Positions 17,793-25,208 of a DNA stretch of 31,108 bases are shown one piece after another. Each line of letters opens with the position of its first letter. Within the stretch, counting starts at the first letter, position 1. The DNA is taken from assembly GCF_040545805.1 (NCBI RefSeq), contig NZ_JBEPMO010000023.1, positions 1-31,108 of the forward strand, in the 5' to 3' direction. The notes beneath the pieces are model-generated. The model was not told the DNA's origin. It searched no databases and was given only the letters and a program-made list of their open reading frames with translations. Source of the DNA: Moheibacter stercoris (GTDB lineage: Bacteria; Bacteroidota; Bacteroidia; Flavobacteriales; Weeksellaceae). The position numbers and the translations under genes were made by a program.

Positions 17793-19808
17793 ATGATAAA
17801 AATTACCAAAATAAAAACCACATTAAGTAAAGGCGTAGTCATTCCAAGTTTAATTTTTATTATTGGAATATGCTTGTTATCTGCAATTTATCCAAAACTT
17901 ACTGAAAGCTTACTAAATACTGTCAAGAATTTTATTTTTTTAAATCTAAATTATGTTTATATCTGGTCAGTTACGATTTTTGTCATTTTTTTGATCTATC
18001 TAATATTTAGTAAATATGGAAATATACGTTTAGGAAGGAACAATAGTAAACCAGACTATTCTTTCTTTTCATGGATTTCAATGCTATTTGCTGCAGGTAT
18101 GGGTATTGGACTGATGTATTTCAGCGTTGCTGAGCCGATGCAACATTACTCTAATGAAGTTTTTGCTGGAAATTCAATAGTACAGCGTGCCAAAGATGCA
18201 CAATTATATACATTTTTTCATTGGGGTATCCATGCTTGGGCAATTTATTGTATTGTTGGATTGTCTTTAGCTTATTTTACTTATCGTTACCGTTTACCAC
18301 TTTCTTTACGAAGTTGTTTTTATCCTTTACTAAAAGATAAAATCAAAGGTAAATGGGGAAATACGATTGATGTTTTTGCACTATGCAGTACTTTTTTCGG
18401 TATTACGACTACTTTGGGATTTGGTGTGGTTCAAATCAATTCTGGTTTGGAAATATTGGGAGTTTTACCAACGAGTAGTTTTATTTATCAAGTATTGATT
18501 GTAGTAGTATTAGTTTCGATTTCTATCATTTCTGCTATAAGTGGAGTTGATAAAGGTGTAAGAATATTAAGTAACATCAATATTATTAGTGTTGCGATGC
18601 TTTTACTTTTCGTCTTGATTCTTGGCCCTACCATCTATCTGATAGGTAGTTTTACAGATGGTATTGGAAATTATATCAGTAACTTTTTTAACCTTACTTT
18701 TAACACACATGTTTATGAGCCTGAATTACAACCATGGTTTTATGATTGGACAATACTATACTGGGCATGGTGGATTTCGTGGTCTCCTTATGTAGGATTG
18801 TTTATTGCTAAGATTTCAAAAGGAAGAACAATAAGAGAGTTTATTGTAGCAGTGTTGATTATACCAACTTTATTCAATTTTATATGGATGTCTGTTTTTG
18901 GTAATAGTGCGATATGGTTTGATGTTAATGTCGCTGATGGGGCGTTGAGTCAATTAGCCAGCAACCCAGACGCTCTGATGTTTCGATTTCTAGAAAATTT
19001 ACCATTAACAAATATAGCTAGTTTTTTTACTATTGCTATTATCATCATTTTTTTTGTAACTTCCGCAGACTCTGGAATGTTTGTAATGAATAGTATTGCT
19101 ACTAAAAATGCTAAGAATTCCCCTAAATGGCAAACTGTAGGATGGGGATTTTTACTTTCTGTACTAGCATTATTATTACTTAATGCTGGGGGACTGGCTG
19201 CTTTACAGAGTATGACACTAATTACAGCTTTACCGTTTTCCATTATTATGTTATTATTTATTGTAAGCCTTGTTAAGGCTTTGTCCATTGATAAAAGCTA
19301 TTATGAACGTGATTTTTCAGTATCTACTATTCCTTGGTCGGGAGCCTCTTGGCGAGAAAGATTACAACAAATTGTTTCATTCAATGATAAGGAATCAGTT
19401 AGTGCTTTCATTAAAACAACTGTATATGAATCATTTTCGGATTTGCAAAAAGAGTTTGCTAAAAATGGTATTGCTGCGAAAATAAATTTTTATGAAAATC
19501 CTGAGAGGGCTGAAATTGAAATAACATATGATGTAGTAAATAATTTTATTTACGGTGTGATGAGTGATTCAAAAATTATATCGGATTATTTGCTTAATGA
19601 AGATAATTTGCCAGATATAGAAAATAACCGGACTTTTTATCCTAAATCATATTTTGGTGACGATAGAGAAGGTTATGATGTTCAGTTATTTACTAAAAAT
19701 GAGCTTATCTCTGATGTACTGAAGCATTATGAACGATTTATTGAAATTATTTCTGAAGAAAAGAATGAAATGTTTATTAGTAGTAATATAAATCGAAGAT
19801 TAAAATAA
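17793..19808 (+). CDS. BCCT-family transporter (betaine/choline/carnitine type)
   Basis: Inner-membrane transporter of 671 residues, probably importing a quaternary ammonium compound such as betaine or choline for osmoprotection. About twelve hydrophobic segments fill residues ~15-505. The family's glycine-rich stretch is present (FAAGMGIGLMYFSVAEP), as is the aromatic TM8 signature (WTILYWAWWISWSPYVGLFIAKISKGRTIREF split as WTILYWAWWISWSPY and VGLFIAKISKGRTIREF). The ~165-residue cytosolic tail is like that of BetT-type members. The exact substrate is not determinable. It is isolated between an IS remnant and a non-coding block, and looks like independent cargo. Confidence 0.9.
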   Translation: MIKITKIKTTLSKGVVIPSLIFIIGICLLSAIYPKLTESLLNTVKNFIFLNLNYVYIWSVTIFVIFLIYLIFSKYGNIRLGRNNSKPDYSFFSWISMLFAAGMGIGLMYFSVAEPMQHYSNEVFAGNSIVQRAKDAQLYTFFHWGIHAWAIYCIVGLSLAYFTYRYRLPLSLRSCFYPLLKDKIKGKWGNTIDVFALCSTFFGITTTLGFGVVQINSGLEILGVLPTSSFIYQVLIVVVLVSISIISAISGVDKGVRILSNINIISVAMLLLFVLILGPTIYLIGSFTDGIGNYISNFFNLTFNTHVYEPELQPWFYDWTILYWAWWISWSPYVGLFIAKISKGRTIREFIVAVLIIPTLFNFIWMSVFGNSAIWFDVNVADGALSQLASNPDALMFRFLENLPLTNIASFFTIAIIIIFFVTSADSGMFVMNSIATKNAKNSPKWQTVGWGFLLSVLALLLLNAGGLAALQSMTLITALPFSIIMLLFIVSLVKALSIDKSYYERDFSVSTIPWSGASWRERLQQIVSFNDKESVSAFIKTTVYESFSDLQKEFAKNGIAAKINFYENPERAEIEITYDVVNNFIYGVMSDSKIISDYLLNEDNLPDIENNRTFYPKSYFGDDREGYDVQLFTKNELISDVLKHYERFIEIISEEKNEMFISSNINRRLK

Positions 19809-20470
19809 GAAGATATTCAAGACTTACGAAATATTAAATGACCCTATCAAGCTTGAGAAGCTTCGGGTTTAAATGCCACGCACCCCCACCACCCAAGAAA
19901 GTGGTTGCAGGTTCAGAAAAAGCAAAAGTTTTTAAGTAAGGTACATTGGTGTATTGCGCTAAACCGCTAGTCGCATCACATCGTTCGGTACTACACACTA
20001 ACGTGTTTCGTAACCCCTCACTTTTGTGCTGCTTGATAGCTTATTAGCCCACACCAATTGGCTCGGTGTAGCAAAACATCCTGTCGGATGTTCAGCTACA
20101 TTCCCTCGCCACCTTATTTTGAAGTTGATTTGCTTTTCTTCACCTGCGCGAGTTGCCCCAGTGCGTTTTGTCCGAAATAGACACACCAAAATTCACAAAA
20201 AAGATAGCAAGGTTAGTGAGTGGTCGTTTTACGTCAAGGTCAAGCCCTTCGGGTTTCTCACAAAATCTCCACCCATTCGGGTCGTATTTTGCTCGAAAAC
20301 CTTGCCTTTAAAACGCCCCAATCCTGAATGAATGGCTTTCTTTTTTTTCTCTTTTTTTCTTTTCAAAAAACATTGAATTTGAACCAAAACCACTTCTTCG
20401 ATTTCCTCAATTCGATTCCACTTTTTCGACTACGTTCCGACTTCGATTCGGAGATAAAGCGTACATATTC
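19809..20470. other. G+C-richer non-coding block with a stem-loop
   Basis: About 660 bp between the transporter and the IS3-type element. Composition at 20000-20300 is clearly richer in G+C than the surrounding island. A stem-loop at 20067-20100 has TGTAGC pairing with GCTACA, and inside it AACATCC/GGATGTT around a TGTC loop. Overlapping open frames on both strands look like by-products of composition. It may be a relic of another mobile element. Confidence 0.5.
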
Positions 20471-20537
20471 TGTAAGCTACCCCGAAAAAGTTACCAATTA
20501 AAAAGAGATAAACAACTAACTTTAAAAATTAATTGGT

Positions 20538-20804
20538 ATGAAGAAGAGCAATTTTACAGAACAACAGATTTTCAAAATTTTGGAATCCCAGAATCAAGGT
20601 AAAACCGTGGAGCAGATCTGTCGCGAACAAGGCATTTCCAACGGAACATTTTACAGATGGAAAAGTAAATATTCGGGTATGGAAGCTTCAGAGATTAAGC
20701 GGATAAAGGAGCTGGAGCAGGAAAACTCCAAACTCAAACGGCTCTATGCAGAAGCCATGCTTGACAATGCAGCGCTCAAAGATGTCTTGTCAAAAAAGTG
20801 GTAA
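20538..20804 (+). CDS. IS3-family transposase OrfA (HTH)
   Basis: DNA-binding half of the transposase, 88 residues. The helix-turn-helix is FTEQQIFKILESQNQGKTV followed by CREQGISNGTFYRWKSKY. A leucine-zipper-like helix follows (IKELEQENSKLKRLYAEAM), ending DVLSKKW, the typical IS407-group arrangement. It overlaps OrfB by 7 bp at a slippery run. Confidence 0.92.
   Translation: MKKSNFTEQQIFKILESQNQGKTVEQICREQGISNGTFYRWKSKYSGMEASEIKRIKELEQENSKLKRLYAEAMLDNAALKDVLSKKW
20792..20798 (+). promoter_or_regulatory. -1 ribosomal frameshift site A AAA AAG
   Basis: The heptamer A-AAA-AAG is read in the OrfA frame as AAA AAG, four codons from the end including the stop. A -1 slip continues directly into the OrfB frame (GTG GTA AAG), giving the OrfAB transposase. 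Confidence 0.8.
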
Positions 20805-21625
20805 AGCCTGCCTTGAGAAAACAAATTGCAGCTTACTTGGAACGAGAACATCTTCTGAGTCAAAGAAGAAGCTGTGATTTATCGGGTATCAGCAGGCGTA
20901 CCTACCGTTATAAAAGCATAAAACCACCGGATGAAGATTTAATTGATAAATTAACCGAATTGGCCAAAAACCATCTCGGCTACGGGTTTTGGAAGCTGTA
21001 CCATAAACTCAGAAGTTCCGGTCATCATTGGAATCACAAAAAGGTTTACCGTGTTTACAAACAACTAGGGATGAACATCGTCAAACGCAGTCGAAGAAGA
21101 CTTCCAACCAGGATACAGCAACCCATAGAAATCCCGCCCCGTAGTGGTGAATGCTGGAGCATGGATTTTATGCAGGACAGTTTATATTGCGGTCAAAGGT
21201 TCAGATTGCTTAACATAGCCGATGATTACAATCGTGAAATGGTGGCCATGGAGATTGGATATTCCATCGGTGGTGAAAGAGTTGTAAGAGTTCTGGAAAG
21301 ATTGAAAGAACAAGGTAAGAAGCCCTTGCAAATCCGAGTGGACAATGGTCCTGAGTTTATATCCAAAGTATTCCAGAGATGGGCAAAGGAAAACCAAGTG
21401 AAAATCCATTACATACAACCCGGAAAGCCAACTCAGAACTCACTGATCGAAAGAATCAATCGAAGTTGCAGGGAAGAACTGTTGAATCCTTATATCTTTG
21501 ATTCTCTACAACAAGTAGAAATAAAAGCTACTCAATGGCAATGGGAATACAATCATCAAAGACCTCATAAATCACTCGGGTATAAATCCCCTAAACAATT
21601 TGAATTAATGAACTATAATAATTAA
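20798..21625 (+). CDS. IS3-family transposase OrfB (DDE integrase core)
   Basis: Catalytic half, 275 residues, probably made mainly as the OrfAB fusion; the GTG at 20798 allows separate initiation. An N-terminal HTH_21-like segment (LGYGFWKLYHKLRSSG) precedes the rve core with the DDE triad: D in CWSMDFMQ, D in RVDNGPEF and E in NSLIERINRSCREELL. It ends with the family tail HQRPHKSLGYKSPKQF. It appears intact. Confidence 0.93.
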   Translation: MVKPALRKQIAAYLEREHLLSQRRSCDLSGISRRTYRYKSIKPPDEDLIDKLTELAKNHLGYGFWKLYHKLRSSGHHWNHKKVYRVYKQLGMNIVKRSRRRLPTRIQQPIEIPPRSGECWSMDFMQDSLYCGQRFRLLNIADDYNREMVAMEIGYSIGGERVVRVLERLKEQGKKPLQIRVDNGPEFISKVFQRWAKENQVKIHYIQPGKPTQNSLIERINRSCREELLNPYIFDSLQQVEIKATQWQWEYNHQRPHKSLGYKSPKQFELMNYNN

Positions 21626-21812
21626 ATACTTACATTTACAATGGTAACAAATAAGGGTAGCTTACAATATGATTTATTCTCAAAATCATCTCCTATCTTA
21701 ACGGTGTTCATTAAGTCAATATATATGGTTGTATCAAAGTTAGTTAGGGAAAATCACGTCTCCTTGAAAAACCACAAATTTTTATTAACCTGTTATTAAG
21801 AATGAGATTTGC

Positions 21813-22625
21813 TTATTTCTTATTTTCCTCATTCAAATTAATTAGTAAACACTGTCCTTCTTTAACAATAGCAACTCCTTCCCAGTTAATTGAGCCTCTG
21901 CCAAAAGCTCTAAAATCATAAGATTGAGGTTTTAATGCTACTGTTATAGTTTTTTCGTCATAACAAGAAGGCTCGCCTTCGATTTTACCTCCGAGTTCTC
22001 CTAAATTTGTTCTGTTTAATCTTATTTTAATTGACTTTGCTCGACCCATATCAGAATAGAAACAGATATAACCAGCTTCTAATGGTGCATCAACAATAGT
22101 AGGATGTTCTAAGTCATTGGTGAAATATACCTCAGCCGTTGAGGTAGGGTTGTTATTTTCGTCCTGTAAACTCAATAAAGACTTAGCATTTCGTATGGGA
22201 TTAATGGTTGTGAAATTTAACGAGTTTGGCATATAATTATCAATTACCAATTTTGAAATTTTTCCATTTTCAACCAATGCTTTAGCTTCATTGCAGAAAT
22301 TATAATTATCAGTAACCATTACCAAATGCCATCCATCTAAAATGGATTCAGGATAACTTTTAGCTTCTCTGTAAGTTTCCTTTACTTGCTCAATTCGAAA
22401 TTGAGATTTCTGCACTTCAATTTCCCTTTTCTTGTTATCTGACCAAGTATTGGTGAAACTCTGAATTGCGTTAGCAATGGCATAAAAACCAAAGTTTTGA
22501 TTCACAATTGTATAATGGTTCCGCTGAATAGCTAATTGATTAATTTGTGTATATCGGTAACTGTAGTTTTGTGCTTTAAGTGATAGTGAGATAAATGTTG
22601 TTCCAATTAAAAAGATTCGTTTCAT
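21813..22625 (-). CDS. exported protein of unknown function
   Basis: A 270-residue protein that I do not recognise. The N-terminus is a plausible signal peptide (MKRIFLIGTTFISLSLKAQ), so it should be periplasmic or outer-membrane associated. There are no membrane segments after that. It is mixed in composition, with two Cys residues in the body (NFCNEAKA, PSCYDEK) and one near the C-terminus (GQCLLIN). It is the last gene in a minus-strand run of five exported or membrane proteins, 120 bp after the next. Confidence 0.75.
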   Translation of the reverse strand: MKRIFLIGTTFISLSLKAQNYSYRYTQINQLAIQRNHYTIVNQNFGFYAIANAIQSFTNTWSDNKKREIEVQKSQFRIEQVKETYREAKSYPESILDGWHLVMVTDNYNFCNEAKALVENGKISKLVIDNYMPNSLNFTTINPIRNAKSLLSLQDENNNPTSTAEVYFTNDLEHPTIVDAPLEAGYICFYSDMGRAKSIKIRLNRTNLGELGGKIEGEPSCYDEKTITVALKPQSYDFRAFGRGSINWEGVAIVKEGQCLLINLNEENKK

Positions 22626-22745
22626 AATATATTGAGATAATGGTGTTGCAATGTAGGTGATTTTTATTTTTAATGTGAATGGAGTGATTTTACATATTTG
22701 TTTTAATAATTCAAAATTTATGGATATTGCTGAGGTATTGAAATC

Positions 22746-23420
22746 CTATTTCCTAATCACTCTTAAGTTGTTTTTGTCTTCGTAATCAAAACTGTTTTTG
22801 GTTAGGTAGATTTTTCCTTTTAAATCAATAGTATGATTGTCAACTATAATAATCGGACTTTTCTCAAAATGTTCCAAAAAAATAACATGAAATACAATAA
22901 GATAAAGGATTTGCAATTTTTCACCTGTAAGTCCTATTTCTACCTCATTATTATATATCTCAACGATTTTTTCGGGTGGTTCGTAATATAGGCGATGAAA
23001 GTGAAATAATGTAAAATCTTCTTGATTCGGAGATTCTTCATTTATAAGGAGATTTTCTTTAATCTTGGAATTAATTTTCATAATAGGGTCTCGAATTATT
23101 GGCGTAGGTTCCTCTAAAATATCTACTTTCTTATGTTTTTGAAACAAGCTGTAAATTAATAAACCAGCCCAAATAACATCGACAATATTCCAAATCTCTC
23201 GACCAAGTGAAACTTTTAGAAAAGGATTGATTAATAAGGCAGAAATCAACCAAATGAAAAACCAATTTCTGTTTTTATTGTCTTTTTCCTGATATGCTAA
23301 AATTCCAAACCCAACCATCCCGATAAATCGAACAAACTCATAAAACCCATAATTCCAATCTAAGAGGCATAGAAGGAGCAGGATTGTTAAGGTTATTTTA
23401 AGGATTTCTTTGATTTTCAT
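22746..23420 (-). CDS. membrane protein, DUF6804-like N-terminal domain
   Basis: A 224-residue protein. Residues 1-~95 hold three or four hydrophobic segments with the pattern DWNYGFYEFVRFIGMVGFG, then ALLINPFLKVSLGREIW, then VIWAGLLIYSLF. This recalls the DUF6804 family of small membrane proteins, from memory. The remaining ~125 residues are soluble and charged and not recognised. Function unknown. Confidence 0.7.
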   Translation of the reverse strand: MKIKEILKITLTILLLLCLLDWNYGFYEFVRFIGMVGFGILAYQEKDNKNRNWFFIWLISALLINPFLKVSLGREIWNIVDVIWAGLLIYSLFQKHKKVDILEEPTPIIRDPIMKINSKIKENLLINEESPNQEDFTLFHFHRLYYEPPEKIVEIYNNEVEIGLTGEKLQILYLIVFHVIFLEHFEKSPIIIVDNHTIDLKGKIYLTKNSFDYEDKNNLRVIRK

Positions 23421-23448
23421 TTTTAAAAGATTGATTATAAATATTTAA

Positions 23449-23859
23449 TTAATCTATTTCAAAAGAATCTTCCTTTAATTCAATCGTAATATAAGTAAAG
23501 CAAACTATATAAATAACACACTGTATTACTGTTAGAATTTTTTCAAATATTGAGAATTCTATTTCAAAAGGATTTACAAATACTAAGTAGTTAGCAAATG
23601 CTACTATTAAAAATATAATACTCCCAATAATAAACAAAGGAATTTTTTTGTTTTTTAAAGGGTATACATGCAATGAAGCATATATGCTTGTGGGAATTGC
23701 AAATAAACTTACCACAATTTCAGTCCATAAAGGATTAATAAATTCGAGTGAAATTAAATCAAAGATGTAAAAAATGATTTTATAAACAATTCTCGCAAGT
23801 AATAGAACTAAAAAGAATACTGGAATAAATCCTAAGAATCTAACGATTTTCAAAATCAT
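23449..23859 (-). CDS. four-helix membrane protein, unknown
   Basis: About 136 residues from the ATG at 23859. The frame is open to 23907, but starting there would overlap the upstream lipoprotein gene by 44 bp, whereas MILKIVRFLGF starts 4 bp after that gene's stop. Four predicted transmembrane helices: FLGFIPVFFLVLLLARIVY, IVVSLFAIPTSIYASL, PLFIIGSIIFLIVAFANYL and ILTVIQCVIYIVCFTYITI. The short acidic tail ends ELKEDSFEID. No family recognised. Confidence 0.65.
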   Translation of the reverse strand: MILKIVRFLGFIPVFFLVLLLARIVYKIIFYIFDLISLEFINPLWTEIVVSLFAIPTSIYASLHVYPLKNKKIPLFIIGSIIFLIVAFANYLVFVNPFEIEFSIFEKILTVIQCVIYIVCFTYITIELKEDSFEID

Positions 23860-23863
23860 ATTT

Positions 23864-24247
23864 TTATTGTTTAATAAATTCGTCAATAGCCCATTCTCCA
23901 TCATCAAATATTTCTTTAATTCTAAGAGTAGATTCGTTCATTACAAGAATTTCATAGTTTATCGTTTCATCATCCCACTCATCCTCTGTATAGTTCATTG
24001 TTAATGAATTTCCAGAGATTGACCAAGTGCCTCCACCTTCTGGTACATCATCATATTTAAATATAAAAGTGCCGTTATTAGAAAATTCAACTGAGATTGG
24101 CTCTGTAATAAGATACCATTCCTGATTGTTAAAATCACTGGCTTTATATCTGTAGGAATTCCATTCACCAACAATTGGACTATTGCTGTTAGGATTGTCA
24201 TCATCACTTGAACAGCCTGTTAAAATGAAAAGTGTTGCTAAAAGCAC
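23864..24247 (-). CDS. lipocalin-like lipoprotein, signal peptide split by a T9 homopolymer
   Basis: The open frame begins at a GTG (24247) and encodes LLATLFILTGCSSDDD, a lipobox with Cys followed by Ser/Asp, then ~110 residues resembling small lipocalin-like lipoproteins (IVGEWNSYRYK, GTFIFKYD, GGGTWSISGNSLTMNY). The GTG start lacks a positively charged n-region. An ATG at 24272 reads MKNKNFFF but is one base out of frame. Removing one base from the nine-base homopolymer at 24249-24257 yields MKNKNFFFVLLATLFILTGC, a perfect lipoprotein signal. The gene is therefore either frameshifted, phase-variable or mis-sequenced. Confidence 0.7.
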   Translation of the reverse strand: MLLATLFILTGCSSDDDNPNSNSPIVGEWNSYRYKASDFNNQEWYLITEPISVEFSNNGTFIFKYDDVPEGGGTWSISGNSLTMNYTEDEWDDETINYEILVMNESTLRIKEIFDDGEWAIDEFIKQ

Positions 24248-24345
24248 GAAAAAAAAAGTTCTTGTTTTTCATAATAATTGATTTTAAATTAATGAGGTAA
24301 AATAATTTTGATTGAATAGAATTTCATTATGGTTTCCCGTAATTC

Positions 24346-24786
24346 TTAATGAAAAATGATTTTGATTAGTGAATAAAACAGATAAATGTCAATTAAAAAA
24401 GATATTATTCTCGTTTTATTTATTAGGCTTTGAAATCTAAAAAAGTAATATCCATCAGGATTTAATCTGAATAATAATCCTCTAAACAATCCAAATATTA
24501 AAGCTGAAACCGTAAATACTTCAAGTAAGAAGAAAATTGCAAAAAACCATTTATACTTCACCCCTAGCATAATTCCACAAAACAAAATAAGAATCAATAT
24601 TAAGTTTTCATATGTGTAAAGTATCCTCTGAAAAGCACTAGCTGGTTTTAATTGCCAATTAATTGGGCTTTCAAAAGTTGGGTTTATCCGATGTTTGAGA
24701 AATTTATGATTTGTCTGGTTTATCATCAAATAAAGAATCATAAGTACGTGGATGTGTAAAGGAAAGGTAGATATATAATCTTTCAT
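24346..24786 (-). CDS. small multi-pass membrane protein, unknown
   Basis: A 146-residue protein with about four hydrophobic segments (HIHVLMILYLMI, NLILILILFCGIMLGVKY, FFAIFFLLEVFTVSALIF and IISFLIDIYLFYSLIKIIF). The segment HRINPTFESPINWQLKPAS lies between the first and second. No family recognised. First gene of the minus-strand run, 77 bp downstream of the inverted repeat at 24863-24971. Confidence 0.65.
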   Translation of the reverse strand: MKDYISTFPLHIHVLMILYLMINQTNHKFLKHRINPTFESPINWQLKPASAFQRILYTYENLILILILFCGIMLGVKYKWFFAIFFLLEVFTVSALIFGLFRGLLFRLNPDGYYFFRFQSLINKTRIISFLIDIYLFYSLIKIIFH

Positions 24787-24862
24787 AGTGAGGAGTTATT
24801 CACCCAGTCCCAAAGTGATTTTTAGTTAATTGTAAAAAGAAAGCGTGGAACTGTAGCCTATC

Positions 24863-24971
24863 GTAACTGAGGTACTGGAATACCCAATGCACAAATAAAC
24901 TAAGCCCATGCCAGAGCGTGAGCGGTAGTCCATTTATCTTGTGCATTTAAAAATTTCCAGTTTTCAGTTAC
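24863..24971. repeat. second large inverted repeat (about 110 bp)
   Basis: Nested arms pair collinearly: GTAACTGA (24863-24870) with TCAGTTAC (24964-24971), ACTGGAA (24874-24880) with 24955-24961, AATGCACAA (24886-24894) with TTGTGCATT (24939-24947), and ATAAA (24895-24899) with 24933-24937. The pairing may extend outward with AGCCTAT near 24855 and ATAGCT near 24980. It lies in a 422-bp non-coding stretch (24787-25208) whose other parts show only a weak hairpin (CTTTGT...ACAAAG near 25127-25148). Confidence 0.7.
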
Positions 24972-25208
24972 AAGAATAAATAGCTAACGCTAACTTTATT
25001 TTTAATTCAAATTTTTTACTTCAATATTCTTTAATTTTTATTAAGACAAATATAGAGATGTTTTAGGATTAGAACAACCATACTTTAATCGAAGGTAGAG
25101 GGTTGCGAGGATGCAATTTAGCTACTTTCTTTGTTCAGGTGACACAAAGCATCGCTGAAGGTGAAAAAGTTTGCAAAATTGCGCATACTGCACACATACG
25201 GATAGAAT

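Larger units (their letters stand above)
20471..21666 (+). mobile_element. IS3-family insertion sequence (IS407-like group)
   Basis: A complete-looking element of 1196 bp. The left end starts TGTAAGCTACCCCG and the right end read inward starts TGTAAGCTACCCTT. A further GTTACCA follows in both (left 20490-20496; right, inverted, at 21641-21647 or so). It encodes OrfA and OrfB in overlapping frames with a slippery site. Flanking bases (ATTC left, ATAT right) do not form the expected 4-bp target duplication, so it may have been rearranged after insertion. Confidence 0.88.

Noticed and set aside
20026..20331. Overlapping open frames on both strands (101 and 63 codons) in the G+C-richer block
   Set aside because: They overlap each other, contain the stem-loop at 20067-20100, resemble no family and lack proper start context; likely composition effects.
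24855..24990. Integron attC site
   Set aside because: The palindrome size would fit, but neither end has a clear RYYYAAC / GTTRRRY box and no integron integrase is present.
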